64,000 nt of DNA. It comes from Aquimarina sp. BL5. Its GTDB lineage: Bacteria > Bacteroidota > Bacteroidia > Flavobacteriales > Flavobacteriaceae. The DNA is taken from contig NZ_CP031963.1 in NCBI RefSeq assembly GCF_003443675.1, positions 4,686,501-4,750,500 of the forward strand, written 5' to 3'. A model generated the notes under the pieces. That model ran no database searches. It was not told the DNA's origin and was given only the letters and a program-made list of their open reading frames with translations. The position numbers were made by a program, and so were the translations under genes. Below, one piece after another: positions 32,884 to 41,724 of the stretch. Position 1 is the stretch's first letter. Each line of letters starts with the position of its first letter.

Positions 32884-35800
32884 TCCACTTTTATTCGCGT
32901 ACCTTTAGAATGATTGCTAAACTCTGGAGCATACATACTTTGGATTGTAGTGATTCCGTTAGAGAAATCTCCTTTGTTGTTAACACGTAAGTCATATTCA
33001 AAAACATAGACTCCCTTTGGTAAATAGTCAAAGAAGAAATTGGTAGAGGCATCTTTGGTACTTTCGTAATATCCTAATCCATCCTGATGTTTGTATCGTG
33101 AGATTACATTGATAGGTTCTAGTCCAGAAGCACGCATATCTTTCATATGTACAAACTCAAAGTTGTTTTTTACATTCAGTTCCACACGTACTGTGATTAG
33201 GTTACCTATGCTAAGTTGTTCTTGGTCAGTAATTTTTTTTAACACAGTTCCTTCATCATCATTTTGTTTAAGAAAAAGTTCTTTTTTGATCATGATTTGA
33301 TGTGCTGTTGGAGCTGTGATATTATCCAAATCTTCAAAATACTGCCAGTAATATCCTCCATATTGGGGTACGCTACTTTTGTTCTGTACGGTTACATAAT
33401 TCATTGTATCAGTAATCTCTTTAGTATTCCACTGTTTTTTGATATATCCGGTTCCAGCTTCTGTAGAATTCATCGGTAATAGTTTTTCAGGATTCAATTT
33501 TTTTCCAAAAGAAATATCGGCACCTTCTTCTACAGATAACCAATCACTACCGTGTAATAATAGCGCATAAATCGCTTCTGTAGTAGCTTTGGTAGTAATC
33601 CAACTCTGTAATTGTTTGTTTCTCAATAACCAGGTTTTTAGCTCATTGATCGTTTCAGTATCTCCAGTAATTTCAGAGAAGGCTTCGATAATTAGTGCCT
33701 GTAATTCTATAGGGGATTGATGCCAATACCAGCCAGATTTATTTTCTTTCCAATACATTCCGTTTTCCTTAGACATCACTGCATTTTCTTCTAAGGTTTT
33801 GATAATGTTTTTGGCAATTTGTTGATCTCCATTTCGCTGTAGAATTAACGCTAAGATGGTTTTATCAAACAAACCTTTCTGCATCCACTTTTTTTGTTCT
33901 TTAGGAATGTGTTTTTTATAAATACTATCTATTTTTTTACTCGTTGGATACTTTTCTTTCCAAAAACTTCGGGCGTAGAAGTAGTGTAAATCACTTCTAG
34001 AAAAAGTGTAGGTGCTATCAAATAATAGCTCACGTTTATAATTTTCTAAGTATTTTTTGTCCAGATAGGCGATTGCTTTTTTGGCTATTACATTCGAGGT
34101 ATATATGTGTTCTGTATCAATTTGTAATTTTTTTAGATGTCCCAATCCGGATACAATATGTCTGGTAATATAGAGGTTAACATTACCACCGCTAAACCAT
34201 GGAAATCCACCGGATGCATCCTGAATTCCTTGTAACTTTTCTAAAATAGCTTCTTGTTTTGTAGTGATTTTGGCAAGATCAAATAATTCTGCTAATCTAG
34301 CTTGTTGTTCTTTTTCGCTTTGAGCGTTTCTGAGCCATGGTGTTTCCTGTATCAATATGTTTTTTAGCTCCTGATTCTTTTCTAGATTAGATACGAATTG
34401 TTCATTGGTTTTCCAGCTATCAAAAACCTCTTTAATTTTTGGATTGCTATTCAGGATATGACTTGCAATTTCATTACTGTAATACCTGGCAAAGGTCTGT
34501 TCTGCACATTCGTAGGGATATTCCATCAAGTACGGAATGGATTTAATAGCAAACCATGCAGGATTGGTCGTGTATTCTAGTGTGACCTGGTGGTTTTGTC
34601 TGGTCGCAGAAGGTTGATCGTTCATTTTAGCAAATCCGAAGGTTTTCTGTTCTCCCGCACGGACCCACATAGGAACACTTTCTGTTACTAGCATTCTGTT
34701 TGTTAATACCGGAATAATGCTTTCTTCGCCATCACTAAATTTACCGGCTTTTGCGACAATTTTATATCTGATAGCTTGTACAGATGAGGGAATATATAAT
34801 TTCCAATGTATAGATGTGTTTCCTCTGGCATCTATGGCAAAATTCTGCACATTATTATTGTCTACAAATACTGTTTTTAAGTCGTTTTGAGAAATTTCAT
34901 CAGTTAAACTTAGAGATACCAAACCTTTCATTTTTTTAATATCCAGATTAGCAATTTTAGCAGATATGGTAACGGTATCACCTTCTCTAAGGAAACGAGG
35001 AATGTTAGGAACAATGCTTAGTTCTTTTTGGGTAACTATCTCGCTTTGGATCAACTTCGTATTCAGTTTTTTATCATAGGCAAAAGCTTGAAACTTCCAT
35101 CGAGTTAATGCTTCTGGTGAACTAAAGCTAAAACTTACGTTTCCTTTTTTGTCGGTTTGTAACTGTGGGAAGAAAAAGGCGGTTTCTTTTAAGTTTTTTC
35201 TGGGGACTACTTTTTGCAATTCTTCCAATCCTTTTTTGGTAGTGATAATGATAACACCATTGACTCCTCTGCTACCGTAGATGGCTTCGGCAGCAGCACC
35301 TTTAAGCATTTTTATATCTGCTAGATCTAGCGTGTTTAATGATTGTTGTCCTTTTAAAAAAGGGACTCCATCTACGATAACCAGTACTTTGTTATCATTT
35401 TTAAAAGAGGAGTTTCCTCTTATTTTTATCGTAGCAGAAGCTCCGGTAGCAGATATAACTTCTACTCCAGCAACTTTGCCTTTTAGAATATCATTATAGG
35501 TGCTATTAATCTCTTCTGTAGTTATTGTAGAGACTGCATAGCCCATAGACTTCCTTGTTGTTTGTATACCTTGAGCTGTAACTACGACTTCTTCGAGTTG
35601 AGCTGCATCTTCTCTCATTACTACCGAGGCTTGATTGTTATGTACCTTGATTTCTGAAGAAATGAATCCGATATAAGAAAAAATAACGAGATCGTTTTTG
35701 TTTGCTTGAATCGTAAATACCCCGTCAAAATCGGTTTGTGTTCCCTTAGTAGTTCCTTTGATGACCACATTTACTCCTGGTAACGGAATACCCAAGCCAT

Positions 35801-38800
35801 CTGTTACAATTCCTGTGATTGTACCTCCTGTAGCTTTTAATCGTTTGCCAACTTTAGGTTCTGATGGTCTTGGATGATAGCTAAGGGTTCTCAGGTAATT
35901 TTTCTGACCTCGATCTGGATTAGAAAAATGAAATCCAAAGGTGTTGATCGAATTATAGGTGAAATTGCGAGGGCGATAATATTTAACTTGAAGATTTTTC
36001 ATCCAGATAGAAATATTCTGAAATGAAGTATGTGTATCTATCCTTGGGAGCTTATTATAATAATAGGATTCTTGTCCGTGTATTTTTATATCACTTCGCC
36101 ATTCGTGTCCAATAAAAGTATCCAGTGACATATCATACATAGAAGCTAATACTTCTGCTGAAGCCGCATCACCAGTGCTATTTAGAATTTTAAGTTTCCA
36201 GGTTTCATCGGTACCAGGCTGTAGCTTGTTCCTAAAGGTTTCTAGTTCAATGTTTAAATCAGTATTTTCAATTTGCTGGGGGAAATAGTATCTAAGTTGA
36301 TCTGTCCAGATACAGTTGAATTTTATAAATGAAACCTGTACATCAATTTGATCCTTTTTCTGTTTTAAGCGAATAGGTATGTTATATTGACCATCAATAA
36401 TCTGGACAATGTCATTAAAGATGATTCTATTTTTTTGATAAGCTTCTACATTAACAAATAACGATGTTGCGGCAGTTCTTAATTCAATTTGTAAAATATT
36501 TTTAGCGCTTACCTGCTCATCATTTATTTTTAAATCAAATAATTGTTTATCGGCAAGATATTTTTCTTTAGGATTGGCAAGTGTAAATTGCTGTTCTGTA
36601 GTGATGTCATAACCAAATGCATCTTTGGTATGAAATTTAGCGATATATTTTCCACCTTTCCAATTGGTTATATCACCTAAAGGAATTTTATCATCTTCTT
36701 TTGTGTTCACGGTATACGTTTCTACCGGATTCGTATCATCATATTGCTCGCCATATTCTGTTGTGTAAGTGTCGTTAGGAAATAGTTTTAAAAAAGTGTT
36801 CTTAGGAATTTGCTGAACATCCGGAATACTCCAGGGTCTTTTTCGTAAAACTCTATCTGGATGTTTTAGTTTATATATAGATACGGTTCCTTCATATCCT
36901 ATTGGATGATTGTTCAGGTTTTTTATACTAGCGTAAAGTTTATTATCTGTTTTGTCCGAAGATAACTTTTGATCCATTAGAATAGTAGCTTCCAGGCTAT
37001 GATATCCCACTCGTACATATTGTGTTTCATTTCTTGTTTCTCCATTAATATCTGTGATCTCCGCATCGATACGATATCTATAAACGGGTCTTAATACTGG
37101 TGTAGCTCTGGAATCAGTTGTAGCGATAAACCCAATTGTAAAATCTCCTTTTAAGTTCGTATTGGTTTTTCCGGTAACAACTTTTTCTTCTTGATCAAAA
37201 GGTAGTTGATAACTCGTTTCTCTGGTAATGGTATAATTTACTGGGACCTTAGATATAGCTGATCCTAAAAATGCCTTGGCAGTTCCTTTTACTTTTATCG
37301 AATCGTTTAAGGTATATGTCTCGATTATTTTATCAAATGTAATTTCGAATCTAGGACGTTTGTATTCTTCTACTTTGATCCTGTGTTCTGCGATCTCAAA
37401 ATCATACATGTTTTCCCAAAAATCTGAATCTTCCTCGTAATCTTCATCTATTTCTATTGTAAATTCTCCGTTTAATCTATTGGTAGGTAATATGAATTCT
37501 CCATGAATAGATCCAAATTCATTCGTTTTCAGGCGTAGTTCTTTAATTTCATCTTCATTAGCGTCATATAATGTGACGATAACGTATTCTCCAGAAACCG
37601 GGCTAGAAATTTTCTTTCTCCGTTGTGTTAGTATTCCTTTAAAATATACTTTTTGTCCAGGACGATATATGCTTCTATCTGTAAATATTTTTGCTTTCGC
37701 TTCAAAATCATCAGAACCTTTATAACGATAACTGTAAGGTGTATATCGTTGATCTATGGATGTTTCCAAAAAAAGAGAGTCACTATCTTTAGAAACCAAA
37801 GTATTTAATTCATGAGACTTTTTTTCTAAGTTGATGCGTGTACTTCCTTTTTTATCAGTAATAAGTTTTCTGAAAAAAGGACTTTCTTGTCTATTATCCT
37901 GTAATAGTATAGTAGCATTTTCTATAGGCGAACCATTATGTCGATTTACCACCTGATAACCGCTTTTTTTGTTACTAGAAGAGGATATTAAGGCCAATGA
38001 GGTTGATTGAACATAATTAATTCCATAAATATCATTTTCGAAAGTGGCTTGCGGATCTTTTCTAGCAATAACAATGTATTTGCCAGGTGCTAATGCTGGT
38101 AAAATGATCTCGGTTGATCTTTCTATATGATATTTATTTTTTGGTAGTGCATACGCAGTTTTTTTAGCCGGAATGTGATTTTTTGTGAAATCAGTGATTA
38201 AAGAATCAATATCATAATAACTATCTTTTATCGATTGATAGGTAAACGGAACCTTATAAAAAGAAATATGAATACTGTTTATGTCTTTATATTCGATAAA
38301 AGCTCTACTCTTTTTGTTAGGAAGTATAAACTTTTCTGTGGTAATACTTAGACTAGGATTGGTGATCAGTTCCTTAAGTTTTAGTGCTTCGATTCCTATA
38401 ATGCTGTTTGGCGTGGTTTCCAGAATTTGGTTACATATTTCTATTGCTTTTTCGTTATAATCGGGATGGGAGGAGAGACTCATATGATTCTTAAAGTAGT
38501 GTGCTAAGTGTAACAAGATGGGCAGACGCGATGTTCCTGTAAATTGAGATTGTAAATTCTTAAGTGCTTCGAAATATAATAGGTCCGAAACATCGTTTTT
38601 ACTATTAAGAAATTCTAAACGATCTAATGATGCATGGACAAGGGATACGGAGTCTTTTCTTTTATAATGGGCTTTTTCAATTCTTTGGTATAATTCTAGA
38701 GCGTTTTGTATAGATGAGTATTTAAGATCATTACCTATCTGGTTAGAAATAAAAATTGAAGGAATGCTATAATGATCTTTTTGTATTGCGAAGCTGTCTT

Positions 38801-39428
38801 TCTTGTTGTAATAATAGTTATTTGCATTATAAAAACTAATAGCTCTATTAGCTAAGAGGTCATAAAGGGTGTTGCGATATTTTTGATCATTATCTCCGAA
38901 CTTTAAAATTTCAGAGAATACGGTATCTTTAATTTTTATAAGTTCTGCAGATTGCTTCAATGAGTTCTGAAAATGTGAATGTATTTGTTTATTTAATTTT
39001 TTGATATCCCAGGTTCTGTAATCTGTGGAAATAATAGTATCAGTAGCTGTTCGTTTTCGGATTTTATAAGCATTACTATCTAAATAACTTTCTAAGCTTT
39101 TGGCGAGAATAGATTCTAGGATATTCTTAGTCGGGAAAGAGGTGTTTTTTACTTCAGAAAGCAGCATTTGATAGACATTGCTATTAGCGTCTTCTTCTAA
39201 TAAGAGTGTATACTTTACTTTATACAAAAAGGATTTGATAATTTGCGATTGATTGCTTTCTGCTTTTGCTAAGCTATAGATTTGATTAATTTTTTTAGAG
39301 GCAGATCTTGTTTTGCCTTCAATTTCTAGGTTCTCAATCTTGGCCCATAATTTATCATATTTATATTGGCCATTAACAGCAAAGCTTAGGAAGATTAATA
39401 GCGGTAGGATGAAGTATTGCTTTCTCAT
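32880..39428 (-). CDS. Alpha-2-macroglobulin family protein with inserted carboxypeptidase-like and TonB-plug domains
   Basis: This 2182-residue protein has a signal peptide (FILPLLIFLSFAVNGQ) and a helical N-terminal region. An MG2 domain lies near 590 (FTDRSIYRPGQKVYFKG). The thioester-type motif CAEQ (Cys1641) is in YPYECAEQTFARYY, then comes the alpha-helical toroid and a receptor-like C-terminal domain. Bacterial A2Ms trap attacking proteases in the periplasm or at the surface. At residues ~1200-1398 it carries a CarboxypepD-reg-like domain (GIVTDGLGIPLPGVNVVIKG) and a SusC-type plug (GKVAGVEV, SRGVNGVIIITTKKG) without any beta-barrel. The paralog at 50032 lacks this insertion. The stop codon is within the MITE-like end. 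Confidence 0.92.
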   Translation of the reverse strand: MRKQYFILPLLIFLSFAVNGQYKYDKLWAKIENLEIEGKTRSASKKINQIYSLAKAESNQSQIIKSFLYKVKYTLLLEEDANSNVYQMLLSEVKNTSFPTKNILESILAKSLESYLDSNAYKIRKRTATDTIISTDYRTWDIKKLNKQIHSHFQNSLKQSAELIKIKDTVFSEILKFGDNDQKYRNTLYDLLANRAISFYNANNYYYNKKDSFAIQKDHYSIPSIFISNQIGNDLKYSSIQNALELYQRIEKAHYKRKDSVSLVHASLDRLEFLNSKNDVSDLLYFEALKNLQSQFTGTSRLPILLHLAHYFKNHMSLSSHPDYNEKAIEICNQILETTPNSIIGIEALKLKELITNPSLSITTEKFILPNKKSRAFIEYKDINSIHISFYKVPFTYQSIKDSYYDIDSLITDFTKNHIPAKKTAYALPKNKYHIERSTEIILPALAPGKYIVIARKDPQATFENDIYGINYVQSTSLALISSSSNKKSGYQVVNRHNGSPIENATILLQDNRQESPFFRKLITDKKGSTRINLEKKSHELNTLVSKDSDSLFLETSIDQRYTPYSYRYKGSDDFEAKAKIFTDRSIYRPGQKVYFKGILTQRRKKISSPVSGEYVIVTLYDANEDEIKELRLKTNEFGSIHGEFILPTNRLNGEFTIEIDEDYEEDSDFWENMYDFEIAEHRIKVEEYKRPRFEITFDKIIETYTLNDSIKVKGTAKAFLGSAISKVPVNYTITRETSYQLPFDQEEKVVTGKTNTNLKGDFTIGFIATTDSRATPVLRPVYRYRIDAEITDINGETRNETQYVRVGYHSLEATILMDQKLSSDKTDNKLYASIKNLNNHPIGYEGTVSIYKLKHPDRVLRKRPWSIPDVQQIPKNTFLKLFPNDTYTTEYGEQYDDTNPVETYTVNTKEDDKIPLGDITNWKGGKYIAKFHTKDAFGYDITTEQQFTLANPKEKYLADKQLFDLKINDEQVSAKNILQIELRTAATSLFVNVEAYQKNRIIFNDIVQIIDGQYNIPIRLKQKKDQIDVQVSFIKFNCIWTDQLRYYFPQQIENTDLNIELETFRNKLQPGTDETWKLKILNSTGDAASAEVLASMYDMSLDTFIGHEWRSDIKIHGQESYYYNKLPRIDTHTSFQNISIWMKNLQVKYYRPRNFTYNSINTFGFHFSNPDRGQKNYLRTLSYHPRPSEPKVGKRLKATGGTITGIVTDGLGIPLPGVNVVIKGTTKGTQTDFDGVFTIQANKNDLVIFSYIGFISSEIKVHNNQASVVMREDAAQLEEVVVTAQGIQTTRKSMGYAVSTITTEEINSTYNDILKGKVAGVEVISATGASATIKIRGNSSFKNDNKVLVIVDGVPFLKGQQSLNTLDLADIKMLKGAAAEAIYGSRGVNGVIIITTKKGLEELQKVVPRKNLKETAFFFPQLQTDKKGNVSFSFSSPEALTRWKFQAFAYDKKLNTKLIQSEIVTQKELSIVPNIPRFLREGDTVTISAKIANLDIKKMKGLVSLSLTDEISQNDLKTVFVDNNNVQNFAIDARGNTSIHWKLYIPSSVQAIRYKIVAKAGKFSDGEESIIPVLTNRMLVTESVPMWVRAGEQKTFGFAKMNDQPSATRQNHQVTLEYTTNPAWFAIKSIPYLMEYPYECAEQTFARYYSNEIASHILNSNPKIKEVFDSWKTNEQFVSNLEKNQELKNILIQETPWLRNAQSEKEQQARLAELFDLAKITTKQEAILEKLQGIQDASGGFPWFSGGNVNLYITRHIVSGLGHLKKLQIDTEHIYTSNVIAKKAIAYLDKKYLENYKRELLFDSTYTFSRSDLHYFYARSFWKEKYPTSKKIDSIYKKHIPKEQKKWMQKGLFDKTILALILQRNGDQQIAKNIIKTLEENAVMSKENGMYWKENKSGWYWHQSPIELQALIIEAFSEITGDTETINELKTWLLRNKQLQSWITTKATTEAIYALLLHGSDWLSVEEGADISFGKKLNPEKLLPMNSTEAGTGYIKKQWNTKEITDTMNYVTVQNKSSVPQYGGYYWQYFEDLDNITAPTAHQIMIKKELFLKQNDDEGTVLKKITDQEQLSIGNLITVRVELNVKNNFEFVHMKDMRASGLEPINVISRYKHQDGLGYYESTKDASTNFFFDYLPKGVYVFEYDLRVNNKGDFSNGITTIQSMYAPEFSNHSKGTRIKVE

Positions 39429-39549
39429 AGTAGTTAGTTTACTACGAAGTACTTAAATCAATATAATTTATGCCATAAGGAATGAGTGAACTAGGTATTT
39501 GGGTTAGGGAAGTGGAATTAACGAAGATTGAAGCTTCCTTTTATGAATT

Positions 39550-40461
39550 TTATATCCAATCAGCATCAATACCTATATCTTTTAGCTCATCAACGATATT
39601 TTTTTTAGCATAACATAATGTTACTTTTTTAAGATTTGGGAAGTTTTTGGCGTCTTCAGAGCTTTCTATATCCCAGTAATTTTCCCAACCTTCAGCAAAA
39701 CGTAATAAATTTAGATATATCTCATTTCCACCATCCTGATAGATTTCGGTTATTTCGGCTGCTAATTTTTTTGGTATTTGTAAATCTTTAAAGTATTGCG
39801 TAACCTCGGGTATTGGTTCATATCCTTCTTTTTCTATATCAATTTTTCTTTTGTCATACCATTCTATAAATTCGGATAAGTCAAATTTGGGTTCTAATAG
39901 TTCTTTATTATACATCAGTTCTTGGATAATAGAAAGTTTAAATCCAAAATCGCTAAACGCTATTTGTTCTTCATCTAATTCCCTAATTGTGTACTTGTCC
40001 TTTGTTAGTTTAGGTTTTATAAAACTTTTGTCAAATATCCGATTGTATGAAATACTAACTAAGCAGGGACTTTTTTTACCAGTATAGGTAAACTGCTTAA
40101 TTTCATATTTCCGCATTGTGATGTTTTTAAATTTCTTTTTATTGATTTCAATCCCGTCTACAATTATTTTGCCTTTGAAAAATGGCTTTTGCTCAGATTT
40201 AGAATAGACTTCCATAGGGTTATAGTCTATATGAAGTGATAAGTGATTTGTTATTCCGTTTCCGTATGGATTGGTACTTATACCTAGTTCCTTCCAATAA
40301 ATTCCATTTTTTTTGATATCAGTAGGTTCACCAAAACACTTTTTAAATTCTTTCCAATCCATAGGAAGTTCAAGAATAATTTCGTTGATAGAAAGCTTAT
40401 TATTATCAATCTTGATAATAATATTCGAAGATTGATTTTTTAAGTTAAATAAGTGTATCAT
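39550..40461 (-). CDS. DUF6892-type protein, probable immunity-class protein
   Basis: This 303-residue cytoplasmic protein has an N-terminal module DNNKLSINEIILELPMDWKE to NGIYWKELGISTNPYGNG of DUF7738 type. The C-terminal module NFPNLKKVTLCYAKKNIVD and ELKDIGIDADWI matches the DUF6892 pattern. Such proteins are found among polymorphic-toxin immunity genes. No toxin is adjacent. The gene lies just upstream of the first A2M gene on the same strand, with 121 bases between them. A 43-codon remnant of a paralog is present at 44192. Confidence 0.65.
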   Translation of the reverse strand: MIHLFNLKNQSSNIIIKIDNNKLSINEIILELPMDWKEFKKCFGEPTDIKKNGIYWKELGISTNPYGNGITNHLSLHIDYNPMEVYSKSEQKPFFKGKIIVDGIEINKKKFKNITMRKYEIKQFTYTGKKSPCLVSISYNRIFDKSFIKPKLTKDKYTIRELDEEQIAFSDFGFKLSIIQELMYNKELLEPKFDLSEFIEWYDKRKIDIEKEGYEPIPEVTQYFKDLQIPKKLAAEITEIYQDGGNEIYLNLLRFAEGWENYWDIESSEDAKNFPNLKKVTLCYAKKNIVDELKDIGIDADWI

Positions 40462-40489
40462 TTACTTTTGTAAGCTGGTGTTTCAAATT

Positions 40490-40672
40490 GGCTACAACGT
40501 TTAATATATGTGTCAAAGTAGATCAGAATGCACCATGTTTTTCGATTTTTCTATGCATTTTTTATTTCTTATTCAAGATATAAAAATCTAGCACCGTAGC
40601 AAAAAAGAAATGACATTTCGATCAAGAACCGAAACTGCAATTATTTTTATACACTTGTATGTAGTACTTTTT
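40490..40672. repeat. Spacer repeat, family C
   Basis: It begins GGCTACAACGTTTAATATATG and ends ATACACTTGTATGTAGT. The inner ATATAAAAATCTAGCACCGTA then AAATGACATTTCGATC aligns with the repeat at 12882. Confidence 0.6.
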
Positions 40673-40686
40673 TCTGTTGTTCCGAA

Positions 40687-41481
40687 TTAGGTTTCTTTTT
40701 TAATTAAAAGTGCTTTTCTATTTACTGTGAATTTTATTCCTTTTCTTTTTTTGTAAAGTATAGTCAGGACGATTACTAATACAATGGTCATAAATCGGAA
40801 AACGTTCGAATAAATTCCGCCAAGTGCATTTTCACTCACGGAGAATAGTTCCCAGGCCAAATTCATTAACATATGCAGAAAAATTGGAACCCAAATGTTG
40901 AAATTCCATTCTGCATATACCCAGGCAAATAGGATACCACCTAAAAAAGTAATCAAGAATATACCCAACAACTCATTAACTTCTGTACTTTGATACAAAT
41001 GCAATGATCCAAAATAGAGAGCACCGAACAACACGGAAAGTATAAATCCAAGTTTTGTATTTCTAAAAGGTAATCCGAATAAAAACCCTCTATAGTAAAG
41101 TTCTTCAAAAAAGCCAGCAGAAACAACTCCAATTAAAATCGTATTCATCTTGATCTTTGAATTTAATTCAAATATTATACTAAATCCGATATACATGGGT
41201 AAAGTGCATAAAAGAGCAAACAAAAATCCTTTAACTATTGATTTGTCAAACCCTAAATTTCGAAAAAAGTCCGCTCTTTTTCCAATCAGTATAGTGCCGA
41301 CAAATAAAGGAATTCCAGTAATCAAATAAGAAATTATATGACTAATTCCGAGTTGATTAGTAAAGTCAAAGAACCAGTTCCTGATGTCTTTGAAAAAAAA
41401 ATCATCGAAAATAAAGTATAGTGCGAATGAAATTATGATGATAAATAAGGCTTTGGTTGATTTGTTCATTTTAAATTTCAA
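40687..41481 (-). CDS. CPBP-type intramembrane metalloprotease
   Basis: This 264-residue protein has about eight membrane helices. CPBP motifs are present: GFFEELYYRGFLFG (EExxxR), LYFGSLHLYQ (His) and IFLHMLMNLAW (HxxxN). It is of normal length for the family. It is unrelated at sequence level to the CPBP protein at 7655 beyond the motifs. A start five codons in (MNKSTKALF) is equally possible. It stands alone between spacer repeats. Confidence 0.88.
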   Translation of the reverse strand: MKFKMNKSTKALFIIIISFALYFIFDDFFFKDIRNWFFDFTNQLGISHIISYLITGIPLFVGTILIGKRADFFRNLGFDKSIVKGFLFALLCTLPMYIGFSIIFELNSKIKMNTILIGVVSAGFFEELYYRGFLFGLPFRNTKLGFILSVLFGALYFGSLHLYQSTEVNELLGIFLITFLGGILFAWVYAEWNFNIWVPIFLHMLMNLAWELFSVSENALGGIYSNVFRFMTIVLVIVLTILYKKRKGIKFTVNRKALLIKKET

Positions 41482-41574
41482 ATTACGGTTCTATACATAT
41501 AGACGAAGCTTTTGAGTAAATAGTTGCCTAAGAACTTGCTCGATATTTTTTTACATTACACACAAGGTTAAGTT

Positions 41575-41718
41575 TATAGTGTTGTAGCAGCGTAAAATGA
41601 TACCTTGCCATCTAAGTTTTCTGCGCATATTTTATAACTTTTTCATTATAAAATCTTAGCGTCATAATAGGTTTACAAGAACCTTTGGGTTATCTCTTAA
41701 CCGCTATTACATTGTTAG
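41575..41718. repeat. Spacer repeat, divergent member
   Basis: It lies between the CPBP gene and the T9SS protein gene. AGTGTTGTAGCAGCG near the left and CCGCTATTACATTGTTAG at the right pair imperfectly (GTAGCAGCG with CCGCTATTAC). Internal GGTTTACAAGAACCTTTGGGTTA is AT-poor relative to the flanks. Confidence 0.4.
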
Positions 41719-41724
41719 ATACAG

